DNA of 64,000 nucleotides from Fusarium oxysporum f. sp. lycopersici 4287 (lineage: Eukaryota; Ascomycota; Sordariomycetes; Hypocreales; Nectriaceae): NCBI RefSeq assembly GCF_000149955.1, contig NC_030988.1, positions 2,683,943 to 2,747,942 of the forward strand. Reading direction: 5' to 3'. Below the pieces are notes generated by a model that did no database searches, had not been told where the DNA came from, and saw only the letters and a program-made list of their open reading frames with translations. Of the stretch, positions 23,948-34,440 are shown piece by piece. Position numbers and translations under genes: made by a program. How positions within the stretch are numbered: the stretch's first letter is position 1; the number at the start of each line of letters is the position of its first letter.

Positions 23948-24719
23948 ATGTCTGAGATTGTATTGCGCGATGCGTGCTACTCCGAACTTCCAGAGATTGC
24001 CCACATCATGTCAGAGGCATTTTGGAAGGATAACCTATTTGGCGAGCTCATACACCCCCATCGTAGCGAGTATCCCGATGATGTACACCTGTACTGGCTG
24101 CGACGGGCACGGGTCAACTTTTGGGACTATCGCTCGCGATGGCTCGTTGCTGTAGCCAAAGACGAGAAGGGTCAGGAAGTTATTGCCGGCATTGCTCAGT
24201 GGGCAAGACTGGGAGATGGGGGCCAAAAGCTTGAGTGCTGGTATTTGGATCCTCGTAAGTGTCTCATCTCATTAGCCTCAAGCCTATTTATATTGGCTAA
24301 GCTAACCCATCGAACCAGGAAACCTTCTCAAGCCTTTATCTTCTATTGCCATGAACATCCATGCTTGGGCCTGGCCTAATCGTGCAAGCGATCCCAAGCA
24401 GGAGGATATCATAGAGCGGGCATATCCTCATTTCGAAGACATATGGAGCGGAAAGCGCGCTGAGTCCTGGTATCTCGAAGGATTAGCAGTGCGTCCAGAT
24501 TTTCAGAGGAGGAACGTGGGCTGGAAGCTTGTGCAGTGGGGTCTCGAGCAGGCCAAGGCAGAAGGCATTTACGCTTCGGTTGTTAGTGCCTTTGGCACAG
24601 AGGAGTTCTATAAGAAATGCGGGTTTGACGAGCAGTACGGAAGCGCCAGACAGGGTGAGGGCAACCCCTTGGCGGATATTGAGGGTGCTAACATGTTTTG
24701 GAAATGGCCTGAGGCTTGA
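23948..24719 (+). CDS. GNAT N-acetyltransferase (2 exons, 235 aa)
   Basis: Exons 23948-24254 and 24319-24719 join through a 64-bp intron (GTAAGT donor, GCTAAC branch, CAG acceptor) to 235 codons. The protein has the GNAT acetyl-CoA-binding core: SWYLEGLAVRPDFQRRNVGW followed by KLVQWGLEQAKAEG, and a late strand/helix with FGTEEFYKKCGFDE. N-terminal MSEIVLRDACYSELPEIAHI is the usual first strand and helix. Acetyl acceptor unknown; similar fungal genes are generic small-molecule acetyltransferases. The ATG follows a short leader with an A-rich context (AAAACCATG). Confidence 0.9.
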
Positions 24720-25234
24720 GTCCAGCTGTGACACTCAAGATTGATTGCAGCAGTCCTGGTGTCTAGTTTTTGAGCAGAACCCTTACACGGTTCTAGATAT
24801 TCTATATACAATGTTACTCTTCTTCGAGAGCTACAAGATCTTTTGGATAGTATTGAGTGAGGTCTCAATGCTCTATGATGTTATATATCTCGAAAATGTC
24901 CACTGGAGCTTACTTGCGTATGCCGAGAGTCGTGTCAGCCTTTCCCAAAAGTCCGATGACTGGTCCTATAACTCGTAAAGGGACCATCTTTTCAGGGTCT
25001 CCTCCGCGCATAGATGGGTAAGACCATATAGGCGTTGAACATGACAGAAAGGTTAGAAAGAGGCGTGTATGAAGCGGAGGGAACGGCGGAAAAAGATGAG
25101 TCTCCTTCAGGAGAAGATGATAATAGTGTTGACTTGGAGGAGGAGGATGATGATGTTGACCTGGAAGATGCTGGCTTGAACGTCCCAGAATCGCCCGTAA
25201 TATTAGTTAGGTGACAGGAAGCTGGCTGTGGTTA
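24720..25234. other. Spacer with a short acidic ORF (25041-25214)
   Basis: The only notable item is a 57-codon plus-strand frame, 25041-25214, rich in Asp and Glu and ending PESPVILVR. It resembles the acidic tails of transposon proteins such as the one ending at 6635 and may be the 3' end of a lost element. Not supported as an independent gene. Confidence 0.35.
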
Positions 25235-27428
25235 CCATGCAGTACCCACCTGCCGGTCATACCCACCTGCCGGTCAGCGAAAAAAAAATCCCCCATACAA
25301 AATGCACTTTTTTAACCTCAAGGGAAAACCGTAATAAAAATAGTAAAAATAAGTTTATCACTAGAATTCAGATCAAAATTGAATCTGTTTTAGTATTTTC
25401 TAGGCCTTTTAACCTCACGGTCTGTGCGGGTGCGTACGACACCTAATTCTTCCTTCCCTGAATTTGACCTCTCATCCTCTTCCATCCCTCACACCTCGAT
25501 CACATCCTCAACAACATCCGCCCCTTCAATTGCTTCTTTTGGCTCTGAAATAGTGTCAACAGCCGCTAGAGCCTCTGCCAGCGTCATAAATTTCTTATTG
25601 GGATTCGGTATCGCCTTCCTCTTCTTGCCTCTGCTCAACCGGCCAACTTCCTCCTCCAAGCTGGCTATTCTGGTGCTCAAAGAGGCGATCTTGGACTCTT
25701 GGGCTTCAAACCCTTTTGATATCACAGAATACCGCCTTCTTGTTGACGGGCTCTTGTTCTTCCCCAGGTCTCTGATGTGGCGGCTGGTCGTTGGCGTATG
25801 ATCAGAGTCGACTTGCCCGTCTCTGTGGCCGTCCGACCGGGCGTCATTTCCTTCTTGTCCGGCTGAATCTCAGGATGTATGAGCGCTTTCCGTCGTGAAA
25901 TTGGTCAGTTTCCAGTTACTCTCCAGCCTGAAAGGATGTTTTTCTTCGTCATACCCACTTCCCTGGCTTTGGCATAAGCCTTGATGAAGTTGACCTTGTC
26001 CACCGGCGCAGAATCGGTCAGGCTGGTGAGTTTCTGCAGTTTTTTTCGATATGCAGCCTTGGATGCGTTGAAAACACCATTATCCAGTGGCTGTAGGCCA
26101 TGAGAGCAATGTGCAGGCAGGTAACAGCAATACACGTTATTCAAAAAACACGTGGCCATCCACTCATCCTGGATTTTCAGTCAGCGGTATTTCTGATCGA
26201 GAACAGGTAGACACCCACAGATACATGGCTCGCATGGCCATCTAATATGATAAGCCTTGCATCAGACTCATCTGCTGGTTGCGTTTGGGGCAGATAAACC
26301 TCCTTGAGCCACTCGACCACGATATGGTGGTCTGTCCAGCCGTTATCGGACGTGATATAATACCAGTCGACGATCTTGTTAAACTCATCGATAAACCACT
26401 GCTTCAGAAGTTCTTTGCCCTTGAAGATAATTCCCGGGTTTAGAAGACGGCCATCTGCAGTGACGGCTTCGATAAAACTAGTCCAAGTGCGGGACTGCGA
26501 GCCTTTGAGGAAGGCCTTCCTTCTGGGATCGCTACTGCCAATTACCAAGGAATCTAAACCTAGATTTGCAATTTATTAGTAAGTCTTGTATCAGAAGTGG
26601 TCAGTACTCACCAAATCCAGCCATGATACCGCCCTCGTCAACATTAACCGTGTTCTCAGGCTTGATCCAGCCATATTCGCTCTCCCGGATATTAAAGTAC
26701 CAATTGACGGCCACTGGGGTAAAAGAATTGAACCTTGCAGCTTCCTGGCGTTTTCCTACCTTCTTATCGATCTCTGGATGGCGTTTAATAAACCTGACTA
26801 GCCAGTGTACACCGATAGGCCTTTCCTGGCCCTGCTGTCTCAACAGGGCAGCTACGGTGACACGAACTTGACTGTGGGAAGGAGCATAGCCCAAGGCCTC
26901 TTGTCGAAGTATCCATGCAACTAATCTAGCCTCTTGGGATTTGTATAACAGCTGGGCAGGTTGGGTGACCTCGGACTTTGACGGTAGGCCTCTTAGTCGG
27001 TCAGACAGAGTGGTTTGGGGCATTCCATGCTTCTGGGCGGCCCGGTGCTGCAAGAGGTGATTATCTGTAACATCCAGTATAGCTTCAATGACATCATTCT
27101 CTGTATAAGACTATTGAGGCATTTTCAAGGCGATTAAAGGAAGCTGCTATAGATAAAAGTTTGATGAAATTTTGGGGAGGCTGGGTGATGAAGGAGACAT
27201 TTTGAGAAATTTTACATTAGTGCCATGCGACCAAACTGCTTGTGTAAAATACAAATGAACATTCCAATATGAAACAGCATGAAACTCTCAGTAAGACACA
27301 ATCTGTTCCATGTAAATAACTTCAATTTTGGCCAAGCACTGTGCAAGTGAAGTTAGACATTTTGTATGGGGAATTCTTTTTTTCGCTGAACGGTAGGTGG
27401 GTATGACCGGCAGGTGGGTACTGCATGG
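25235..27428 (-). mobile_element. Complete pogo-family transposon (2.19 kb)
   Basis: Inverted ends start CCATGCAGTACCCACCTGCC and contain two direct copies of a TACCCACCTGCCGG-type motif, then an A-tract and CCCCATACAAAATG. TA flanks both ends (25233-25234, 27429-27430). Ends of the same family occur at 172, 45839 and 48585. It carries one spliced transposase gene and has landed inside an OrsD-like gene fragment (27431-27659). Confidence 0.9.
25905..27123 (-). pseudogene. Spliced pogo-type transposase with early stop
   Basis: Reading leftward, an HTH-psq region (SYTENDVIEAILDV, then AAQKHGMPQTTLSDR) leads into a CENP-B-like HTH (VHWLVRFIKRHPEID) and the first catalytic Asp (NVDEGG). A 55-bp intron with GTGAGT donor and TTACTAAT branch removes about 26554-26609. 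The second Asp follows (IILDGHASHVS), then a second intron (about 26168-26215), then HGLQPLDNGVF with the third. The likely initiator at 27123 is followed at codon 4 by TAG (27112-27114). The frame also closes at 25905 just after SGWRVTGN; a coiled-coil-like minus frame at 25489-25725 may be the displaced tail. Catalytic residues are intact, but the start stop implies inactivity. Confidence 0.8.
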
Positions 27429-27430
27429 TA

Positions 27431-27659
27431 GCTCGACCCGACTTTGTAGCACATTCGGTACCATTTTGGTATCTTCTACTAGCCTGCGTCGGGGCCCTGG
27501 GTCTATTCCAGGATGCCTTTTGGCAAGATGAGTGGCAACTTCTCTAGCCAAGCAAGCATGTTGGCACTTCTGACAAACAAGAATCCGATACTCAGACAGA
27601 TGCATAAACGGGTATATAGGGTTGGAAGGGCCGAGCTCCGTCATAGGCTTGAGTGCCAT
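27431..27659 (-). pseudogene. OrsD-like (DUF3505) N-terminal fragment cut by a pogo element
   Basis: The minus frame reads LSEYRILVCQKCQHACLARE then VATHLAKRHPGIDPGP, the N-terminal Cys/His module of OrsD-like proteins. Coding stops at the TA where the 25235-27428 element is inserted. No continuation was found on the far side, so the rest is lost or too degraded. Confidence 0.6.
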
Positions 27660-27809
27660 GGTCTGAGGGATACTTCTTAAGAGCTAAAAAAATCATAAAT
27701 TGTTGGCTAGATCTGACATTCGTCGTGATAGACCCTGATGGACAGGAGTCAAAACTCGACGCGCTGCTGTTAAAGTGTTGTCCTGCCTGAACGTGTAACC
27801 AAGCACCAA

Positions 27810-27998
27810 TCAGAAATCCAAGTCAACCCCCTGGAAAGTGGGGTAAATTAAATCAATTGTACAACAATTGATTTTGGACTGTAGGACTAGGACAAATCGA
27901 AAGTGTGACTCGATGCCAGCGCCGGGCCGAACGGCTGCTTGACATAGTCGACAGATCAGTATCTGATAGTCCTGATTGAGCTGTACAATATCCTCCAT
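27810..27998 (-). pseudogene. Second OrsD-like N-terminal fragment
   Basis: Begins MEDIVQLNQDYQILICRLCQ and continues AAVRPGAGIESHFR, close to the fragment at 17874-18089. Frame then decays. Upstream the same repeat is interrupted by a solo LTR and the piggyBac-like element and appears to resume at 30456. Confidence 0.6.
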
Positions 27999-28103
27999 TG
28001 CTGCTCGATATCACCTCTTTGATCTTGGTGATAGAATATGAAGAGATGAGTAGTCTTGTTGTCTTTCTCGATTGATTAAAGTCCCCTTTCCTCTATGTTA
28101 TCT

Positions 28104-28257
28104 TGTCGCAGGGTAGGCATTAGTAATCTAGCTATATGCTTTAAGTAACTGTGCGGGATGGAATACCCCGCGCAAGAGATAACTTAAGACATCAATCAAC
28201 ACATTTGCTGCTGCTCATGATATTCACTCTAACCCTTTAAGCACGCTCAGTGCGACA
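28104..28257. repeat. Solo LTR, copy 2
   Basis: Starts TGTCGCAGGG, ends GTGCGACA, 154 bp. It is flanked by a 5-bp duplication, TATCT (28099-28103 and 28258-28262). Nearly the same sequence occurs at 10899-11055. No internal retroelement sequence is present, so it is a solo LTR left by recombination. Confidence 0.85.
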
Positions 28258-28260
28258 TAT

Positions 28261-30453
28261 CTCTTCAGGCGGCATAAAGCTCCGGCGGGGTCACGACAGG
28301 GGTGTAGGACCTATCAAAATGAGCGCTACATGAAGTACATTCTCACACACCTAAATTTGCGTGTGATAGAAGTACCAGCAGTCAGCCGTGTTACAAATAG
28401 CTACATCACATACTTTGCAGCCATACACGGTCTGCACCCTTCGTTTATTTCCTGATATCGGCTGTAGATAACCTCCTTTTTCCTTCTTCCTTTTAAAGGG
28501 TCGGGCCTGACCCTGCCGGAAGCCTTTGCAAGCTAGGCAGCTTGAATGTATGCCCCGATGGACATGATTGATATCTCTTTGTAGGTGAATTTGCCGTGCT
28601 TCTGTATCCTCGATGTCTTCTTCCATTCCTGTACGGCCTCTCTTCCTTATGTGACTTTCAGTTGCGTATCTGTTGAAAATGGCATTATAAATGCACTCCT
28701 TCCAAGCTTTAAGCGTGCTATAGGGCCTCCAACGAGGCTGCCGTGTTTTCTTCTGTAAAATGAAGCTATTCGCAAGTGCGACTTTAAGGAGGAAAGACCA
28801 AAGCAACGCTTGCCAAGGACCGCGCCGGAATCGGTGCTGATATGTTGTATAAGACCGTATCTGATCGCCCCGGTCAACGTGATTCATTTCATCGTTATAC
28901 TGAGCGGCAACAGTAGGAATAGGGATTATCTTGAAGCTATCACCATTGAAGACCTGCTGCAGGCGCTGTGACTCTGCCTTTGTGCCTCTTTTGGCGGGCT
29001 TTTTCCTCTTTTTTGGTGTGCGCTCGTGAGGGGCTCCGCTAAGCACAGTTGAAAGGAAGAGCACGATGCTGCTATCTTTCCAAGCGATTTGGATGACCTA
29101 GGGAGAAAGGAAAAGGACAAATTAGTAAGGGAAATACAGGTAAAGCTGTCCATACCTGTTTATCTTGTGTCGGGATCAAATATACCTCATTATATTGCAA
29201 AGCTATGCCGTCAGGAGCTTTTCCGGTCTCTTTTATATGCTTCATCTCGGTGGTGATGCCGCAGTTAGGGCGTGCCGTGCCTGTGGCACCGTGGCCAAGC
29301 TGCCGAAGAAGGCGGAAGAGCTGCGGCGACGAGAAGAGGTTATCCGTGAAGAGGTAATGTGTCTGCGTTGACAGCCTTTTTAGTAGGTGAACCACGACGC
29401 TTTGTGTATTGTTGAGAGGAATCTCGGTCCGTAGCTTTCCCTTCTTGCCGTACGGCGTTGGTGTAGGTAGCTCGACTATAACAGCCTTGTATGGTGATGC
29501 CTTCACGTGCCAAAGCCACTGCAGAAAGAAGCCCTGTTGGGCGATAACCCAGACTTTGAACCCCACGGGCGTGGGTTTATTCTTGACGACTGTTGTCTCT
29601 TTTGATCTGCCTGTAAAAGGGATCATACACTCATCTACAGTGAGGTTAGTCCCTGGAGAATAGAGCTCGATAGACACGCTTTGTATGTGATTAGACCACT
29701 CTTCAGCCGCTTGGAAGGTCTTTGGAAGGTCGCTCTCATCCCTCACATCGAGCTTGGTGTAGTCAAAAGTGCGGAAATACCTCGTGATCAGCTCGAACTT
29801 CCGTAACGGCATGAACTTGATGATTGAGTGAAGAGGGCGCTGATCTCCTAGGCTAGGGGACTTCCAATGGTCTTTGATCGATATTTCCCTATGAATTCCT
29901 AGGTAAATAAGGACCCCAAGCCATACATAAGCTGTTGCGGTGGAGATGCCTTCCTACTTGAGAATGCGGGACTGTTTGGAAAGGGGGGTATTCCAGTTGT
30001 CAATAACGGCATTTTTAAGTAAGTGAGCGACCCAGCTGTTGGTGTATTTAATCCATGACTGTACAAGGGAAATAGGTACGAAAAGCTGGAATAATTCAAG
30101 TGGTTCCTTGGGTAGAGGGTTGATCTTGAAATCACGATATTCTAGGTTGAAAGGTTGAAAATCATCACCGCAGCCCTCTTCAGGCGGAAAAATAGGCACG
30201 CCGGTGGGGTCATCAGCCGCCCTCAAAGGCAGGGTATCAAAGCTGTGATCATCTATATAATCAGGTATCTCTTGGGAGCTCATCGTTTTAATTAAGATGC
30301 ATTAGGGTCAATTTGTATGAGGATTTTGATGATTTTGGCTGTGTTGAATGAAGAAGCTGTCTGACGAGAACTTCACGTACCCCGCAGGTACTAGTGTTGT
30401 TAGTAAGCAATGTGGGGCGAGTGACCTGCCGGAGCCTTATGCCGCTCAAAGAG
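28261..30453 (-). mobile_element. PiggyBac-like DNA transposon (2.19 kb)
   Basis: Ends are imperfect inverted repeats: CTCTTCAGGCGGCATAAAGC at the left and, inverted, CTCTTTGAGCGGCATAAGGC at the right. The right end is followed by ATA. The left end was separated from its flank by the solo LTR, whose TATCT duplication covers the first bases. AT, not TTAA, lies next to both ends. It encloses a piggyBac transposase gene on the minus strand. A 256-bp derivative lies at 18748-19003. Confidence 0.8.
28351..30283 (-). pseudogene. PiggyBac-type transposase, one nonsense codon
   Basis: Two exons, 30283-29156 and 29097-28351, join through a 58-bp intron (GTATGG donor, CTTACTAAT branch, CCCTAG acceptor) to about 624 codons. 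The only break is a TAG at codon 110 (29954-29956); the frame then continues with typical sequence (GISTATAYVWLGVLIYLGIH). Catalytic-region motifs are present: TVDECMIPFTGRSKE, LFTDNLFSSP and MNHVDRGDQIRSY. A C-terminal Cys/His-rich end (VYGCKVCDVAICNTADCWYF) matches the piggyBac zinc-binding tail. Reads as a recently silenced gene. Confidence 0.85.
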
Positions 30454-30455
30454 AT

Positions 30456-30607
30456 ACTAACCCCAAGCTGACGCTAGCTAACCCCAAATGTGGAGCTGGG
30501 GTAATTTTCAGCCAATTAGCTATACGACTTCGACCAAAGCGATATGAACCAAATTTCTACATCATGTAACCCCGTTTTGGTGGGCGATTTGATTCAAATC
30601 GCCTCTT
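30456..30607. repeat. Terminal segment of the OrsD-bearing repeat, copy 2
   Basis: Similar to 18160-18305 (shared GCTAGCTAACC, AAAGCGAT, AACCCCGTTTTGGTG). It ends in a near-perfect palindrome, GGCGATTTGATTCAAATCGC plus C. It appears to be the continuation of the repeat containing 27810-27998, split by the solo LTR and the piggyBac-like element. Confidence 0.55.
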
Positions 30608-30725
30608 AATGGTACCTAGGGTTCCTGATGTCTTATGTGTCTCTGGATCAACCGGGAGATAGAGGGGTTGGTGGCTGGGGGCGGATTTTCGGCAGACTTC
30701 AGAGGAAAATCCCAACACCCTCGTC

Positions 30726-30885
30726 CAGGGTGGCGATCAATTCAATCTGAGGCGTTGATTGAGTTGAAGCAGGGGTGGGCACGGTGCGTTTCATGGGACG
30801 TGCACGCTCGCACGGTTCACTAGTTGATCTTTCGTCCACCAGTTGTGTGATTGAATTGAATTGAATTGAATTGATCGCCAGCCTG
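30726..30885. mobile_element. 160-bp hAT-type MITE
   Basis: Inverted ends CAGG[G/C]TGGCGATCAATTC and an exact 8-bp flanking duplication CCCTCGTC (30718-30725, 30886-30893). CAGGG-type ends with 8-bp duplication indicate the hAT superfamily. The right-end motif TTGATCGCCAGCCTG recurs at about 45640-45654. Confidence 0.85.
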
Positions 30886-30893
30886 CCCTCGTC

Positions 30894-32096
30894 AGAACGG
30901 GGCTACGAGGACCCTGGGTCACGGGATTCCGGTTCGAGAGAAGACGGTGAGGCCACTCTTTGGACAAGGTGCCGCTTCTTACGAGGCGCCCCCGCATCAC
31001 CTCATAGCCATCTATGGCTGCCCCTGGGAGAGTTGTTCGACTATACTGTCCGCGGAGTCAGGGGTATGAGGCGGTCGAAGCCGCCGCTAGAGAATGATGG
31101 AGCAGCAGACTCTGAGATCGATGCTAAGGACGAGCAAGTCAGGGCAAAGCTTTTGGAATGAGCTTGTTGGTGTCAGACATTACGTGTATTCGGTTCATTG
31201 ATGTGAATTGGTGTATTCATGTTGTGTTCTGTTAAACTCTGCCCCTTTAGGGCGTCGCCATTTTGGCGCGTAATCTGAAACATCCCTGCTTGCACGTGAT
31301 ACCCTAGCACTTATTCAACAGCATCCCCCACAGGGAGCCCATCGTTACTGACGGGGCCAGAGCGACGGGACACATGTCAGGGGTCTCAACGTCACATTGT
31401 GGAAGTTGGCTGTTCAGCCCTCCAGCCGCTTACTACCAGTATTACTAGTCAGTCGCTCGGCATCTGATGAAGCCATTAGACGCCACAGACGCCTCGCATG
31501 CCACTAGGCTCCATGGAAGTTCCCGCACGATAATTGACATTGCTCGTATCTACAGAGGATGGAAATACAATGACCTTGTACAAAGACAAAAAAAAAAGAT
31601 TATCAATTGTTGATTCGCCAGAGCAGCGGCAAGCAAGAAACGGCACAGTAGAGTATAACCAAGCTGTGAGATGGATTGTCTCCTTCCGCTTCGCGGTGAG
31701 CTTTCGCAGCGGATCTGATTTGCGCGTGCTGGGATCCCGAGGGCACGCGTCCTTAAACTCTAAACTGCGCTAGAGCGAGCGAGAATCCTCCTGATCCGTT
31801 ATTAGTGGAGACACGCAGAGGGTTCTGAGCTAACCGGACAGGGCTAGACTCGGATGACCGCTGAGAGAACGAGACAAAGATGGATTCAGTACCAACCGGC
31901 AGGGAAAAATTATAGAAGAGCAACATGACCCCATCCATTCCGACCCATTAGCTCGATAAGTTTGACTCGACGACGTCGGAACCGCGAATATAATTCCTGT
32001 AGCAAATCGAACAGCGAAGGCCTAACTACCGACATTTCTTTCTTTTCCATTTCTCACTTTCTTTCTTTCTTTTATTTTTCACTCTCGTTACAACAA
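30894..32096. other. Spacer and 5' region of the methyltransferase gene
   Basis: A plus frame to 31161 has no recognisable domain. A CT-rich leader (TTTCTTTCTTTC) precedes the ATG at 32097. No other gene supported. Confidence 0.4.
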
Positions 32097-34015
32097 ATGG
32101 CTTACGCAACGGACAATTGGCACGACCCAAGTTCAACGAGAAGTAGTGGCGGGTCCACCGACTCCCTAGTTCTGCAGTCATCAGCCATGACAAGGCCCGC
32201 TGCGCAAACCTTGATGTCGGCACTCACCGTCGCCTCCTCGCTGAACTATGCCTCGAGCGTGTCTAGCGACAGCCAAAACCAAAACCAGAGCGGGAGTATC
32301 CCTGGCACACCCGTAAGCGTCCGCTCACGTTGCTCGGGCGGATGGGACCGGCAAACGCTTTCCCCGGCAGCGGCTGCAAGGGCCGGAGTTGATGATGTGG
32401 GAATTCCCTGAGCCAAATTGCGATTCGATGGCGTTTTGACTGTTGAGAAATAGCCTACGATTGAAGACCATGCCGTTGATCAGCCAAGCAGTCTTCGGCC
32501 CAAGGAGGATCTAGATGATTCTTCTGATTCTTCAGCTGAATACATGACGAGTTATCGGCCTTTGGAACGGTAAGACTTACCCATTATGCTGCTATTAGTT
32601 CAGTATCTCTTCATTACCGGCGAATATCACCTACCATATTGGTAGATTGGCTGATTGGTTCATCTGTTTGCTCATGCTGACTTGGCAAAGTAGTTCCACT
32701 CGGGCCAGCGGGTCACGCTCCAAACTTTTCTTTCAATCTTTCGTGAAGAAGTTCAACAAATCCTCTGTTCGTCCGTCTCCCGGTTCTGAGAAGCCATTGG
32801 CATCCGAGAATTAATTAAACAATTTACAGGTTACGGCTTGCTGCCAAACAGCCAGGTATGTTCCCGTCTCACCCATCAATCATACTCTTCGATAGCACGT
32901 ATCTTAATTACTCGTGTGCTAATGTGCTTTCGTTTTAGCAAGAACAAGCCAGAAATGGTATGGATTGAGGCCCCGGGCGCGCCACCCCCTCGCTACTCTT
33001 TAGCTTGTGTGCTTGCTGACAGATTGCGCCAGTCATTCAGCACACCGTCATCATCGATGTCTTCGAAGGGCAGCTTCATTTAGCACCTATCTCATCAAAG
33101 CCGAGGCGGGTCCTTGATGTCGGCACTGGCCCTGGAGCATGGGCATTGGTAAGTTCTTATCATTGAACGAATGTAATGATTTGCATCTTTTATTAACATT
33201 TGCCATTTTGCCGTATTTAGGAATTTGGCAAGTCTTTTTCCCGTTCATTTCCTTCTGTGCCATTGCCATTGAAGCTAACAATCGTGGCGTTGGTTGATAG
33301 CCCAAAAACATCTTTACTGTTCCGTTCTAGGCGTGGACATTAATCCGGTCCAGCCGCCTTATACCAGATCTAACTGTAGCTTTATGACAATGGATATTAC
33401 GCATGATTGGGACTTCACCGGCGGCGGTAACTTCGATTTTATTCACATTCGACAACTTGGCGATATTCAGGATAAGAAGAAGTTAATCCAATCGACTTTC
33501 GACAACCTGAAGCCTGGAGGATGGGTCGAATTTACGGAATGGATCGCAATTCTACAGTCACCAAATCATTCATTAGATGGCACCGCATTCCGCAAATGGA
33601 ATGATCTGCTAGAGCAAGGAATGCGCAGTTTTGGTACAACGTTATACTACCCGAATAAGTTCAAGCCATTATTACAGGAAACAGGCTTTAAGCATATCGT
33701 TGAGACCAGAAACGGCGCGCCGACAAATGCGTGCTATCCTGGGAAAAAGTTGCAGCGCATAGGCCATCTAATGACGCAGAACTGGCTGCTTGTTCTTGAG
33801 CCATTAACAATGCCTGTTTTTACGCAAGCGTTAGGCTGGTCTCCAGATCAAGTCAAGTCGTTTCTGGTTGATGTGCGGAAAGAGATTGGCAACACACAAT
33901 ACCATTCCTTCATGACGCTGTGAGTACCATCCGCCCCCTCCGTCTGAGAACTTATCAAAAACTCCTATGCTTACAATTGCGATCCAGAATAACTATTTGC
34001 GCCCAAAAGCCGTAA
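32097..34015 (+). CDS. LaeA-like SAM-dependent methyltransferase (9 exons, about 439 aa)
   Basis: Model: exons 32097-32396, 32454-32569, 32694-32782, 32830-32855, 32939-32957, 33033-33148, 33221-33227, 33301-33919 and 33988-34015, 1320 nt in frame. A Ser-rich low-complexity N-terminus (about 170 residues) leads into the class I methyltransferase fold: QEQARN then IQHTVIIDVFEG, QLHLAPI, motif I VLDVGTGPG (about 210-218), ALEFA, VLGVDINPVQP, and NLKPGGWVEFTEW. C-terminus ITICAQKP after a final intron. The seventh exon is only 7 nt and the next intron has a GC donor (GCAAGT). Both are needed to give the conserved WALEFA segment. Family members methylate metabolites or regulate secondary metabolism; the substrate here is unknown. 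The first three introns are the least certain. Confidence 0.75.
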
Positions 34016-34440
34016 AATAGTTCATCCACGTCGCCAAAGTGGACCTCAGCCTCCGCATCCGAATCTTCTCTTCCCACCATAAAGTAGGTCCTCCGTTTGA
34101 CCAGACGCACGTTGAACACGACCCGCAAGGTTGCCTTCCCGAAAAGGTCACTTGCGAAGCTGGCCCTAATGTAATCAATAACCAGCGGCACATGGTTCGT
34201 GATACTTGGCACATGGGGAGCCCTGTCCCGTTTCCAAGGATGGATCGGGTTCTCTTGTATGCAGTGACATCCATGGAACGTCTAGGTCATAATGTTTTTC
34301 TAGTTCTTATGCTAGGGAGTTTTTGATAATTGAGATGATATCAAGAAAACTATGGGGTCTGGTTCATAGACCCTTTAATGGGACTGAATGGTATGTTTTT
34401 GGTGTTATATGGCTTTTTTTTTTGGGCACGTATGCTGTGA
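34016..34440. other. Spacer
   Basis: No gene recognised between the methyltransferase and the hAT remnant. Confidence 0.4.

Noticed and set aside
30590..30610. Helitron 3' end (hairpin then CTRR)
   Set aside because: The hairpin is there, but no CTRR end and no 5' TC partner could be shown.
32694..32816. Separate short gene ending at TAA 32814-32816
   Set aside because: The frame is also consistent with splicing at 32782 into the methyltransferase, giving one 1320-nt coding sequence; kept as part of that gene with lower certainty.
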